Of a stretch of 64,000 nucleotides of DNA, positions 1 through 8,567 are shown piece after piece; position 1 is the first letter of the stretch; each line of letters begins with the position of its first letter. Both the position numbers and the translations under genes were made by a program. The stretch covers positions 124,001-188,000 of the forward strand of contig NZ_LGSS01000003.1 in NCBI RefSeq assembly GCF_001190785.1, in the 5' to 3' direction. This DNA is from Gottschalkia purinilytica (GTDB taxonomy: Bacteria; Bacillota; Clostridia; Tissierellales; Gottschalkiaceae). Below the pieces are notes generated by a model. That model saw only the letters and a program-made list of their open reading frames with translations, searched no databases and had not been told where the DNA came from.

Positions 1-968
1 CTAAGTCCTAATATTATATATTCTGCAATTTCCATATCTTTATCTATGAATTCCTTCTCTTCTTCGTATATTGGAAGTTTGTTCTCATCTATCATTTTAA
101 AGTATTCTTCAAATTTTTCTGTATTTCCATATCTATAAGAATTTATATTTGAATGAGCTGATAATCCAACTCCAATATAAGGTTTTACTTTCCAATAGAT
201 GATGTTATGATTACACTCATATCCCTGTTTTGCAAAATTAGATATTTCATATTGTTTATATCCATTTTTCTCCAACAATTCTATTGCTCCATGATACATC
301 TTTCTCTCTACATCTTCTTCTGGAAGTCTTAGTTCATCTTTTTCATATTTAACATGAAATGGTGTTCCCTCTTCTATCTTCAAACTATAATATGATATGT
401 GTTTTATATCTAATTTTATAATCTCTTTTAAAGTTTTGATGACGTCTTTATATGTTTGATTTGGCAAGTTAAACATTATATCTGTATTTATATTTTCAAA
501 ACCTTGACTTCTAATTAATTCATAGGTATCAAGAAAGTCACGAGTAGTATGAATTCTACCTATTTGAGTTAATAAACTATCATTTAAAGTTTGTACCCCT
601 AAACTTATTCTATTTATTCCTAATGATTTATATACTTTTAGTTTTTCAGTATTCAAAGTTTTTGGATTAGCTTCTAATGTAATCTCTTTCAAATGTGATA
701 TATCTGCATTTTTATATATGTGGTTCAATATATCGTAAATATATTTTTCGTCTATAGCTGAAGGGGTTCCTCCTCCAAAGAATATCGTTTTTAAATTATA
801 TCCCTTTAAATCATTAATATACAAATCAAGTTCTTTTTTTAAATACATAATATATTTTTCTACTAGATAGTTTTTATTTACATGAGAATTAAAATCACAG
901 TAATAACACTTACTTTCACAGAAGGGTATATGAATGTAAAGTCCTAAGTCTTTCTTTTCCATGTTCAT
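1..968 (-). CDS. hemW: HemW-like radical SAM protein, C-terminus cut by window
   Basis: Radical SAM protein of the HemW family (once called oxygen-independent coproporphyrinogen III oxidase-like), now regarded as a heme chaperone or heme-trafficking protein. About 322 codons are visible and the frame runs off the left edge. The N-terminus shows the iron-sulfur motif CESKCYYC (CxxxCxxC), then a GGGTPS SAM-binding motif and the sequence HNIIYW typical of the family. The first ATG at 968 is preferred because AGGAGAG lies about 12 bases upstream; a second in-frame ATG lies at 962. It is the gene after lepA in the same direction, but a hairpin with a U-run separates the two. Family membership is secure; the exact role in heme metabolism is inferred from the family. 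Confidence 0.93.
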   Translation of the reverse strand, partial: MNMEKKDLGLYIHIPFCESKCYYCDFNSHVNKNYLVEKYIMYLKKELDLYINDLKGYNLKTIFFGGGTPSAIDEKYIYDILNHIYKNADISHLKEITLEANPKTLNTEKLKVYKSLGINRISLGVQTLNDSLLTQIGRIHTTRDFLDTYELIRSQGFENINTDIMFNLPNQTYKDVIKTLKEIIKLDIKHISYYSLKIEEGTPFHVKYEKDELRLPEEDVERKMYHGAIELLEKNGYKQYEISNFAKQGYECNHNIIYWKVKPYIGVGLSAHSNINSYRYGNTEKFEEYFKMIDENKLPIYEEEKEFIDKDMEIAEYIILGL

Positions 969-990
969 TAATTTCTTTATCTCTCCTTTT

Positions 991-1021
991 AAAAAATGCA
1001 CACTTTAAGTGTGCATTTTTT
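991..1021 (-). terminator. Rho-independent terminator between lepA and hemW
   Basis: A perfect stem TGCACAC / GTGTGCA with a short loop, flanked by A-run and T-run, begins at the lepA stop codon and ends just before the hemW ribosome binding site. It would end lepA transcripts or attenuate read-through into hemW. Confidence 0.8.
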
Positions 1022-2832
1022 TACTTATCATCATATTTAAGCACTGCTAGAAATGCTTCTTGAGGAACTTCTACGTTTCCTAGCTGTCTCATTCTCTTTT
1101 TACCCTCTTTTTGTTTTTCTAGTAGCTTTTTCTTTCTACTAATGTCTCCACCGTAGCATTTTGCCAGTACATCTTTTCTTAATGCTCTTACTGTTTCTCT
1201 TGCAATTACTTTTCCACCTACTGATGCTTGTATAGGTATTGCAAATTGATGTCTAGGTATAACATCCTTTAGCTTTTCTGCTATCATTCTTCCTCTTTCA
1301 TAAGCCTTATCTTGATGTACTATAACAGAGAATGCATCTACTAACTCTCCATTTATAACTATATCCATCTTTACTAAGCTTGATTTTTGATATCCTTTTA
1401 ATTCATAATCTAAAGATGCATATCCTTTTGTTTTTGATTTTAAAGCATCAAAAAAGTCATATATAACTTCATTCAAAGGAAGCTCATAGTTCATAGTAAC
1501 CCTGGTCTGTTCCATATACTCCATATCCTTGAAAGTTCCTCTTCTATTCTGACATAGCTCCATTATAGCTCCTACATAATCTGTTGGAGTCATTATAGAG
1601 ACATTTACAATAGGTTCTTCCATATATTCTATTTCCGTTAAAGGTGGTAGATTCGTAGGGTTTTGTAGCATTATCTCTTCCCCACTTTTTTTCATAATTC
1701 TATATATAACACTTGGTGCAGTAGTTATTATATTTAGATTAAATTCTCTTTCTAATCTTTCTTGAATTATTTCCATGTGTAATAGTCCTAAAAATCCACA
1801 TCTAAATCCAAATCCTAGGGCTACAGAGTTTTCAGCTTCAAACGTTAGTGACGCATCATTTACTTGCAATTTTTCTAAAGCTTCTCTTATGTTATTATAA
1901 TCTTCTCCTTCAGCAGGATAAATCCCACAATATACCATAGGAGTAACTTTCTTATATCCTGGTAATGGTTCACTTGTTGGATTATCTGCATCTGTTATTG
2001 TATCTCCCACTGTCGCATCTTTTACATTCTTTATACTTGCTGACACGTAACCTACTTCTCCAGCTGATAGTTCATTAACTTGTATTTGTCTTGGAGCAAA
2101 TACACCTACTTCTGTAACTTCAAACTTTTTATTCGTAGCCATCATTTTTATTTCCATACCAGGCTTTATAGTTCCCTCTACTACTCTTATTAGTGCAACA
2201 ACACCTTTATAATTGTCATAGTATGAATCAAAAATAAGAGCTTTTAAAGGATTATTTTTATCACCTTTAGGAGATGGTATCTCATTAACTATACTCTCTA
2301 ATACATCTTCTATATTTAATCCTTCTTTTGCAGATATCAATGGCGCATTTGAGGCATCCAATCCTATTACATCCTCTATCTCTTGCTTTATTTCATCTGG
2401 TCTAGCACTAGGTAGATCAATTTTATTTATAACTGGTACAATCTCTAGATCTTGATCAAGTGCTAAATAAACATTGGCTAAAGTTTGTGCTTCTATTCCT
2501 TGAGCCGCATCAACTATAAGTATTGCACCTTCACATGCTGCTAGACTTCTAGAAACTTCATAATTAAAGTCAACATGTCCTGGAGTATCTATAAGATTAA
2601 GATAATATTCCTTACCATCTTTAGCTTTATATATAAGTCTTGTTGTTTGCAGTTTTATTGTTATTCCTCTTTCTCTCTCTAAATCCATGTTATCCAATAA
2701 CTGATCTTGCATTTCTCTTTGTGTTAAAAGACCTGTTTTTTCTATAAGTCTATCTGCAAGTGTAGATTTTCCATGATCTATATGAGCTATTATCGAAAAA
2801 TTCCTTATTCTGTTTTGTCTATCCTGTGTCAT
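1021..2832 (-). CDS. lepA: Elongation factor 4 (LepA), ribosome back-translocating GTPase
   Basis: A 603-residue translational GTPase, full length for LepA. The G domain carries G1 AHIDHGKST near residue 17, switch [10 protein letters not shown] and G4 NKID, followed by the EF-G-like beta and alpha-beta domains. The LepA-specific C-terminal region ends in a basic [16 protein letters not shown] segment. LepA acts on stalled or mistranslocated ribosomes, especially under ionic or cold stress. The ATG follows AAGGAGG with a 7-base gap. It sits upstream of hemW and downstream of a small membrane-protein gene on the same strand, a gene order common in Firmicutes. No anomaly seen. Confidence 0.98.
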   Translation of the reverse strand: MTQDRQNRIRNFSIIAHIDHGKSTLADRLIEKTGLLTQREMQDQLLDNMDLERERGITIKLQTTRLIYKAKDGKEYYLNLIDTPGHVDFNYEVSRSLAACEGAILIVDAAQGIEAQTLANVYLALDQDLEIVPVINKIDLPSARPDEIKQEIEDVIGLDASNAPLISAKEGLNIEDVLESIVNEIPSPKGDKNNPLKALIFDSYYDNYKGVVALIRVVEGTIKPGMEIKMMATNKKFEVTEVGVFAPRQIQVNELSAGEVGYVSASIKNVKDATVGDTITDADNPTSEPLPGYKKVTPMVYCGIYPAEGEDYNNIREALEKLQVNDASLTFEAENSVALGFGFRCGFLGLLHMEIIQERLEREFNLNIITTAPSVIYRIMKKSGEEIMLQNPTNLPPLTEIEYMEEPIVNVSIMTPTDYVGAIMELCQNRRGTFKDMEYMEQTRVTMNYELPLNEVIYDFFDALKSKTKGYASLDYELKGYQKSSLVKMDIVINGELVDAFSVIVHQDKAYERGRMIAEKLKDVIPRHQFAIPIQASVGGKVIARETVRALRKDVLAKCYGGDISRKKKLLEKQKEGKKRMRQLGNVEVPQEAFLAVLKYDDK

Positions 2833-2897
2833 ATTTATCCTCCTTGATAAATGGAAGTACTAATACTAAACAATTATAGCATAATAAAAAAACAGTT

Positions 2898-2925
2898 AAA
2901 AGACCAGATTAATCTGGTCTTTTAT
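2898..2925 (-). terminator. Terminator of the small membrane-protein gene
   Basis: Perfect stem AAAGACCAGATT / AATCTGGTCTTT followed on the minus strand by a T-rich run. The stem starts at the TAA stop codon of the 2922-3248 gene, so the end of that gene is part of its own terminator. Confidence 0.85.
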
Positions 2926-3248
2926 TTATTTAATATTTTATCTTTATATTTGTCAACTATATCTATTACATTTTCTCCAGCAGATTTAATATTATTTATT
3001 ATGCTATTTATAATTTCTTGATCTATAGTATAATCCTTACCAAACAGTTGAATAGTATAACTATCATCTTCCAGTTTTATCCCATAGATTTGTTGTTCCT
3101 TAGTATCAGTCATATTTCTTAGTATATCATCTAATAGGCTAAGTCCGAATATAAGACCTATTACTAAAGCTAGTATAAAAAAAACTTTTAGCTTATTTTT
3201 GCTTTTCTGACGTTGCTTCCTTTCATATCGTTCCATTCTAGTTCCCAT
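2922..3248 (-). CDS. Small single-pass membrane protein, unknown function
   Basis: A 108-residue protein of no family I recognise. A strongly basic N-terminus (ERKQRQKSKNK) precedes one hydrophobic segment around residues 22-41 (VFFILALVIGLIFGLSLL), and a charged C-terminal domain of about 65 residues follows. The charge pattern suggests N-in, C-out topology. A longer reading from TTG at 3260 is possible, but ATG at 3248 is preferred because GGTGAT sits at normal distance before it. It lies between lepB and lepA on the same strand. Function unknown. Confidence 0.75.
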   Translation of the reverse strand: MGTRMERYERKQRQKSKNKLKVFFILALVIGLIFGLSLLDDILRNMTDTKEQQIYGIKLEDDSYTIQLFGKDYTIDQEIINSIINNIKSAGENVIDIVDKYKDKILNK

Positions 3249-3294
3249 AATAATCACCAAGATTATTATGAGCTTTTTAAAGATTTTCTATTCT

Positions 3295-3828
3295 TTAGTT
3301 ATTCAATGAGCCAAATCTGTTTAAAGGAAAATATCTATATGATGCTTTTTCTTTTATAGAGTTAATAGGAACGGTACCTAACATTCTACTATCTTCGCTA
3401 GCTAATCGATTATCTCCTAGTACAAACACATGACCTTTTGGAACTTCCCAGATATTTTGTTCCGAATATGTTTGAACACCCTTTTTTATGTATTTTTCTT
3501 TCAACTCATTGTTATTAACATATACTTTTCCATCTTTTATTTCTATTTTATCACCTGATATCCCCACTACTCTTTTTATGTATCTTTTTCCAGGCTCTGT
3601 AGGAGCATCTAATACTACTATATCTCCTCTTTTTGGTTCTCCTAAAGAATATGCTAGTTTATTAGTGAAAAGTCTATCATTATCATATAATGTAGGATAC
3701 ATAGATTGTCCTGATACTTTTGTATTATTAAATAAAAACATTCTTACAAATAAACCTACGACAATGGATATTGTTATACATTTTACCCATCCTTTTATTT
3801 CTTTTTTCATTTTTCCATTAAATATCAT
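3295..3828 (-). CDS. lepB: Signal peptidase I, first of a tandem pair
   Basis: A 177-residue type I signal peptidase that removes signal peptides from exported preproteins at the outer face of the membrane. One N-terminal membrane anchor (about residues 17-33) is followed by the catalytic serine in SGQSMYPT (Ser42), the catalytic lysine in YIKRVVG (Lys85) and the box GDNR. The size matches the Gram-positive (P-type) subfamily. The start follows GGAGGGGG with a 3-4 base gap. A closely similar copy lies about 160 bases upstream on the same strand. The arrangement looks like a local duplication; both copies keep the Ser/Lys pair and should be active. Confidence 0.96.
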   Translation of the reverse strand: MIFNGKMKKEIKGWVKCITISIVVGLFVRMFLFNNTKVSGQSMYPTLYDNDRLFTNKLAYSLGEPKRGDIVVLDAPTEPGKRYIKRVVGISGDKIEIKDGKVYVNNNELKEKYIKKGVQTYSEQNIWEVPKGHVFVLGDNRLASEDSRMLGTVPINSIKEKASYRYFPLNRFGSLNN

Positions 3829-3879
3829 AATCCCCCTCCAATTGTATATGACTTAATTAATAGTAACTTATAAATAAAA

Positions 3880-3903
3880 AAAGAAAGATATATATATCTT
3901 TCT
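3880..3903 (-). terminator. Terminator after the second lepB copy
   Basis: Self-complementary AGAAAGATATATATATCTTT stem followed on the minus strand by seven T. It lies about 85 bases past the stop of the 3988-4515 gene and before the other lepB copy, so the two copies may be separate transcripts. Confidence 0.7.
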
Positions 3904-3987
3904 CTATTAGTATTATTTTCCCTTTATGAAACATAATCATTTATATTTCAATTTGGTTACAGTAATTATAAATTATATTTTATTTTT

Positions 3988-4515
3988 TTACTTATAAAGT
4001 GATCCAAATCTATCTATAGGAAAATATCTATATGATGCTTTTCCTTTTATAAGATCAACAGGAATTAATCCTAAAGCTCTACTATCTTTACTAGCCCCCA
4101 TTTGTCTATTATCTCCTAGTACAAATACACTACCTTTTGGAACTTCCCACATACTTTCATCCGAATAAGTATAAGCTCCTTTTTCGGTATAATCTTCTTT
4201 TATCTCTTCTCCATTAACATATACTTTACCATCTTTTATTTCTACTTTATCTCCTGCTACACCTATTATCCTTTTTATATAGTCTTTATTTTTATCATCT
4301 GGTGCTTTTAATATAACTATATCCCCTCTTTTTGGTTCTCCTAAAGTGTATACTATTCTATTCGTAAATAGCCTATCATTTTCATGTAAAGTAGGATACA
4401 TAGAACTACCCAAAACTTTTGTACTATTAAATAAAAAAGTTCTTATAATAAATGCTATTACTATTGATACAACTATACATTTTATCCATTCTTTTGCTTC
4501 TTGTCTTGCGCTCAT
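3988..4515 (-). CDS. lepB: Signal peptidase I, second of a tandem pair
   Basis: A 175-residue type I signal peptidase, very similar along its whole length to the neighbouring 177-residue copy. An N-terminal anchor (about residues 12-29) precedes catalytic Ser38 in LGSSMYPT, Lys81 in YIKRIIG and the GDNR box. The main differences are in the linker before the lysine and in the insertion QMGASKDSR. ATG follows a GAGGGGG ribosome binding site. The pair may differ in substrate preference or timing; the nearby spoIIP and gpr raise but do not prove a sporulation link. Confidence 0.96.
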   Translation of the reverse strand: MSARQEAKEWIKCIVVSIVIAFIIRTFLFNSTKVLGSSMYPTLHENDRLFTNRIVYTLGEPKRGDIVILKAPDDKNKDYIKRIIGVAGDKVEIKDGKVYVNGEEIKEDYTEKGAYTYSDESMWEVPKGSVFVLGDNRQMGASKDSRALGLIPVDLIKGKASYRYFPIDRFGSLYK

Positions 4516-4569
4516 AGTTACCCCCTCTTATCATCAACGTGTTATAAAATCCATTATACCATTTTTTAT

Positions 4570-4604
4570 GAAGAAAAAGAAAGACGACTTATATCTTTCT
4601 TTGT
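4570..4604 (-). terminator. Probable terminator after spoIIP
   Basis: Stem AAAGAAAGA / TCTTTCTTT around a 9-base loop, followed by T-rich sequence on the minus strand. It is AU-rich and so of moderate strength. Confidence 0.55.
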
Positions 4605-4626
4605 TCATTTTATCTATTTTTTTACA

Positions 4627-5895
4627 TTATTCCTGTTTTATATCTGTTATTACTTTGTTTAATATCTCTCCTAATAGTTTTCCACTTTCCTTAGCTTCTT
4701 CTATAGTGTTTAAGTTACTTCCCACTTCTATTAGTGCAGAATAATCACTAACATATTGATTAAATTTACCATAGGATTTTACTGTAACTCCTCTACATAT
4801 TCCAGGATACATTTGATTTGCAACTTCTTTTATATATCTAGCAAATTCTAATAATTTATCTTTATTAGGATTTTGTGGTCCAACTACTAACGAAAATGTA
4901 GCTACATCTTTTCCATTTACTTTTATTTTAGATCTTTCCTTAATTTTTGCAGCATATTGAACATTTTTCTCGTCTACTCCATCTCTATGTATATCAAGGA
5001 GTACCTTTAAATTTTTATTCTTATTTAATTCATCTTTCACAGTTTCCAAAGATCTTACATATGATTTATTAAAAGATGGTGTATCATGATACATATCTAT
5101 ATGTTTCAATTTATGTCCTTTTTCTTTTAAGACTGTACCTACTATTTCACCTATAGTTAATATATTATATTCTCTCCTAGTAGAGTGAAAGTTTCCTTCT
5201 GTAGCTGGTAAAAAAGATTCTGTTCCATGTGTATGGTATATTAAAATATAAGGATCTGCATCATTTATTTTTATAGAATTAGGCTTTTGTCCAGAATTAT
5301 TGTCTTCTGTTGAAGTTATTTCTACACCTTCAGTCGATTCTGCGAAATCTTCAACAAAAACTATATCTTCATATTTTTCATTCTTGATATTTTTATCAAC
5401 AGTTTGAATTTTTCTTTCATCATCTACTAGATTTAATATTGCAGGTAACTGACTTTTTAAGTATTTTTTTGGTTCGAAAAACCTAGAAACTTTAGATATA
5501 ACATAATCAGTTGTAGATATAGTCTCTATTTTTCTATCTTTTTTATAATTTTCTTCAAAAGCTACATTCATATAAGCATTACTATCTATAAGTAGCCTCA
5601 TTAAAATATTACTTAATTTATCATTAGATTTTTTATTACTATTTAGTTTAGTCTCTTGTTTTGTTTCTTTTTTTAAATTTTTATTTTCAATTGATTTGTT
5701 ATCTGCGTTGTTTTTAGAATTGCTAAAAGTTGATACTGTCTCCTCTTGTCCAACATTTACTTCTCTATTAATCCCCAATCTCTCTGTCTTTGTAATTTTT
5801 TTAATTAGCTCAAATCCTAATGCTAAATTTGCTATACAAAGAACACATATTATAATAGGTATTAATCCTTTAGTATTTCTAATCTTTCTAATCAC
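4627..5895 (-). CDS. spoIIP: Stage II sporulation protein P, peptidoglycan hydrolase
   Basis: SpoIIP is the amidase/endopeptidase of the DMP complex that thins peptidoglycan during engulfment of the forespore. The 422-residue protein has an N-terminal membrane anchor (about residues 11-31), a long charged, low-complexity linker, and a C-terminal catalytic domain with the metal-binding HTHGTESF and LDIHRDG motifs. Start: the longest frame opens with a GTG at 5904 that touches the ribosome binding site. The GTG at 5895 stands 8 bases after AGGAG and is preferred. It lies next to gpr, another sporulation gene, as in many clostridia. Confidence 0.95.
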   Translation of the reverse strand: MIRKIRNTKGLIPIIICVLCIANLALGFELIKKITKTERLGINREVNVGQEETVSTFSNSKNNADNKSIENKNLKKETKQETKLNSNKKSNDKLSNILMRLLIDSNAYMNVAFEENYKKDRKIETISTTDYVISKVSRFFEPKKYLKSQLPAILNLVDDERKIQTVDKNIKNEKYEDIVFVEDFAESTEGVEITSTEDNNSGQKPNSIKINDADPYILIYHTHGTESFLPATEGNFHSTRREYNILTIGEIVGTVLKEKGHKLKHIDMYHDTPSFNKSYVRSLETVKDELNKNKNLKVLLDIHRDGVDEKNVQYAAKIKERSKIKVNGKDVATFSLVVGPQNPNKDKLLEFARYIKEVANQMYPGICRGVTVKSYGKFNQYVSDYSALIEVGSNLNTIEEAKESGKLLGEILNKVITDIKQE

Positions 5896-5982
5896 ATTTA
5901 ACACTCCTAACTTTTTCTAAAGTGTTTTAAAATTATATAAGATTATATTCTTGTCTTATTAATATTATGATTGATTTTAAAT

Positions 5983-6015
5983 CAAAAAAAATCACAGCTG
6001 AAAACTGTGAATTTT
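5983..6015 (-). terminator. Terminator of gpr
   Basis: Stem TCACAG / CTGTGA extended by A-T pairs, followed on the minus strand by eight T. It overlaps the gpr stop codon. Confidence 0.85.
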
Positions 6016-6988
6016 AGTTTAAATATCTATTTACATCTTTTAGATCTATACCATGATGTAATGAAATATTTATTGCATTTGCAACTACCTGTGAAAGGTC
6101 ATTTATCATATCATCTATTTCTTTTGGAGTTACTACTATGTTAGGCATAAAAGGAGTCAAAACTTCTTTTATAAGTTCATACTTATCTTGTGAGTTTAAT
6201 TGTTCCAATATTTCATAGAACTGAGTTCCTGCTTCTGATTGTTTCTTCATACTTCCTATTATTAAGTCCATCGTGTCACTTACCATAGTAGCAGCATCTA
6301 CAACTGTAGGTATTCCAATAGCTATCACAGGAACTCCTAAGTATTCTTTATTTAAAGTCTTTCTCTGATTTCCAACTCCAGATCCTGGACTTATACCAGT
6401 ATCCGTTATTTGTATAGTAGTACTTACCCTATCCATTTTTCTGGAAGCTAGTGCATCTATTGCAACCACTACATCAGGATTAGTTTTCTCTACTATACCT
6501 TTTATAGTTTCGCTAGTTTCTATTCCTGTAAGCCCCATTACTCCAGGTGATATAGCAGAAACATTTGACATAGTTTCATCTTCTGTCTTTTCATATGCTT
6601 TAAAAAAATGTCTAGTTACATACACTTTTTCAATAACTTTAGGTCCTAATGCATCTGGTGTTACATTCCAGTTTCCTAATCCTACAACCAATGACTTTGT
6701 CTGTTTATCTGGTTTTATAATTTCCTTTAATTCTTTAGATAATACTTTACTAATCTCATCTTTTAAATCTTGATCAGCTTTCTTAAGAGCAGGAACTTCA
6801 ATAGTAGTATATATTCCTATAGGTTTTCCCATTTTTTCTGCTCCTGATTCATTTAGAACCTTAACCCTTGTTATTGAGTAATTTTCTTCTTCTTTTTTTT
6901 CGACTTCTACCCCTGACACTTCCATATTGTTACTTTCTTTATATAACTCTCTAGCTTCAACTGCTAAATCTGTTCTAACTTGAAACAT
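6014..6988 (-). CDS. gpr: Germination protease GPR
   Basis: Aspartic-type spore protease that degrades small acid-soluble proteins during germination. The 324 residues include the family signatures VRTDLAVEA at the N-terminus, SPGVMGLTGIET and VVVAIDALASR in the core. GPR is made as a zymogen in Bacillus and loses about 15 residues during spore maturation. Here only three residues (MFQ) precede VRTDLA, so the classical propeptide is nearly absent and activation must differ in detail. The start follows GGAGGAG with normal spacing and no in-frame upstream start is apparent. It is divergent from rpsT. Confidence 0.96.
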   Translation of the reverse strand: MFQVRTDLAVEARELYKESNNMEVSGVEVEKKEEENYSITRVKVLNESGAEKMGKPIGIYTTIEVPALKKADQDLKDEISKVLSKELKEIIKPDKQTKSLVVGLGNWNVTPDALGPKVIEKVYVTRHFFKAYEKTEDETMSNVSAISPGVMGLTGIETSETIKGIVEKTNPDVVVAIDALASRKMDRVSTTIQITDTGISPGSGVGNQRKTLNKEYLGVPVIAIGIPTVVDAATMVSDTMDLIIGSMKKQSEAGTQFYEILEQLNSQDKYELIKEVLTPFMPNIVVTPKEIDDMINDLSQVVANAINISLHHGIDLKDVNRYLN

Positions 6989-7141
6989 TTATCTATCTCC
7001 TCCAGTTAGTTTTTGATAAAATATCATATTAAAACTATGTATAAGTTTTTCATATATTAATTTGTGTTTTTTATATATTTATTATTCCTAAACTGTATAC
7101 TTTTTATATTTATTGTTAATAAAACAAATAGCATATTTTCC

Positions 7142-7170
7142 TTGCATTTTATCAGTCTTCGTGATAAAAT
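7142..7170 (+). promoter_or_regulatory. Sigma-A-type promoter of rpsT with inverted repeat in spacer
   Basis: TTGCAT (7142-7147) and TAAAAT (7165-7170) are separated by exactly 17 bases and lie just upstream of rpsT. An 8-base perfect inverted repeat TTTTATCA / TGATAAAA (7147-7154 and 7162-7169, loop GTCTTCG) fills the spacer and overlaps both boxes, so it could act as an operator. The promoter is well supported; the operator role is inference. Confidence 0.65.
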
Positions 7171-7206
7171 TACCTTTGTTAATTGCATTCGAAGGGGGTG
7201 AACCTG

Positions 7207-7470
7207 TTGGCAAATATAAAATCAGCTAAAAAGAGAATTGATGTTATCAAAGTTAAAACTGGTATAAATAAGTCAAGAAAATCTGAAATCAAAACTTATA
7301 TAACAAAGTTTGATAACGCTTTAGAAAACGGAAATCTTGATGAAGCTAAAGGATTACTTAAAATTGTTGAGAAAAAACTTTCAAGAGCTGCTGCTAAGAA
7401 TACTATTCACAGAAATGCGGTTTCAAGAAAAATTAGTCGTTTAGCAAAGAAATTAAACGAAGCTATATAG
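7207..7470 (+). CDS. rpsT: 30S ribosomal protein S20
   Basis: S20 binds 16S rRNA early in assembly of the small subunit. The 87-residue, lysine-rich protein begins MANIKSAKKR, has the expected helical basic composition and ends RLAKKLNEAI. The longest open frame begins earlier at a TTG (7183). The correct start is the TTG at 7207, since GAAGGGGGTG precedes it by about 7 bases and the family starts at MANIKSAKKR. It stands alone with its own promoter and a strong terminator, convergent with holA. Confidence 0.98.
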   Translation: MANIKSAKKRIDVIKVKTGINKSRKSEIKTYITKFDNALENGNLDEAKGLLKIVEKKLSRAAAKNTIHRNAVSRKISRLAKKLNEAI

Positions 7471-7487
7471 TTTCCGTTAAATAAACG

Positions 7488-7515
7488 AACTTCGGGCAGT
7501 GCCCGAAGTTTTTAG
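7488..7515 (+). terminator. Strong rpsT terminator, shared with convergent holA
   Basis: A 10-base perfect stem AACTTCGGGC / GCCCGAAGTT with a 3-base loop, followed by a T run. It is the most GC-rich hairpin in the region and can work in both directions, since holA ends at 7512 on the other strand. Confidence 0.93.
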
Positions 7516-8567
7516 TTTATTTTCTTTATCTTATTAGAAATCTCTACTATCAATATTTCTATACCTATCTTACCATCTACCTTTCCTGTCTTTATGTTCT
7601 GATCTAGTTCCATACAGGCTTTTAATATATTAGTTAATTCATCACTATTAAAGTTTCTACATTGAGAAGTTAGCTTTTGGACAACAAAAGTATGTATACC
7701 AATTTTTTGAGCTATGTTTCCTTGACTATATCCTTTTTCATTCAACAACTTAGTCATAAGTAAGAGTCTGAATTGCCTAATAACCATATGTAATATAACT
7801 TGAAGTGGTTCATCTTCCATTATCATTTCGTTAAATACAGATAATGCATTAGAAGAATTTCTTTGTCCAATAAAATCTACAAGTTTAAATATATTGTTTT
7901 GTAAGGATTTTGTTATCATTTTATCTATATCTTCTTTAGTTACTTCCTCTCTTTCTCCCATATAGTTACATATTTTAAATATTTCATTTTCCAGATCATA
8001 TAGAGTTTTATTAGTGTTAGTATCAAAATAAGATGAACACTGTATAAAATGAATCAATACATTCCTTACAAGTTTTTTATTGTTCTTCTTAAATATGTCT
8101 ATCACCCATTTATTCAATTCTTCATCTTTGAGCTTATCCAGTTGTACTATTAATCCTTCTTTTTTTATACTTTTAACTATCTTTTTTCTACTATCTACTT
8201 TATCTTCTTTTATAATAAAAACTAGGCAACAAAAGTCACTTATTTTTGGTATGTATTTAATTAAATCCTCTTCACCACTAAAATTCCCTTCTTTATTTCC
8301 ACTTTTAAAGCTAGATAAATCCTCTACTACTACAATCTTTTTATCCGCCATAAATGGAAGTGTCTCGCAAGCATTTATTATCATATCAGAACTTATAGAC
8401 TTGCCATCCATATGTATGTAGTTTAAGGACTCAAATGCCTTGTCTATATATTTATTTTTTAATGTGGATAATAACATATCTTTTAAGTACATTTCTTTTC
8501 CAAAAATCAAATATACTTTCTTCAGCTCATTTTTTTCTACATCTCTTAAAAAGTCTTTATAACTCAT
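7512..8567 (-). CDS. holA: DNA polymerase III subunit delta (clamp loader)
   Basis: Delta subunit of the clamp loader, which opens the sliding clamp. The 351-residue protein begins with the family pattern KKVYLIFGKEMYLKDM and continues with a degenerate AAA+ fold (VVVEDLSSF, CCLVFIIKEDK) and a C-terminal helical collar domain (LLMTKLLNEKGYSQGNIA). It lacks a functional Walker A motif, as expected for delta. The ATG overlaps the comEC stop codon by 4 bases (ATGA), and the ribosome binding site GAGGTG lies inside comEC, so the two genes are translationally coupled. The gene order comEC-holA-rpsT is common in Firmicutes. Confidence 0.95.
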   Translation of the reverse strand: MSYKDFLRDVEKNELKKVYLIFGKEMYLKDMLLSTLKNKYIDKAFESLNYIHMDGKSISSDMIINACETLPFMADKKIVVVEDLSSFKSGNKEGNFSGEEDLIKYIPKISDFCCLVFIIKEDKVDSRKKIVKSIKKEGLIVQLDKLKDEELNKWVIDIFKKNNKKLVRNVLIHFIQCSSYFDTNTNKTLYDLENEIFKICNYMGEREEVTKEDIDKMITKSLQNNIFKLVDFIGQRNSSNALSVFNEMIMEDEPLQVILHMVIRQFRLLLMTKLLNEKGYSQGNIAQKIGIHTFVVQKLTSQCRNFNSDELTNILKACMELDQNIKTGKVDGKIGIEILIVEISNKIKKIN

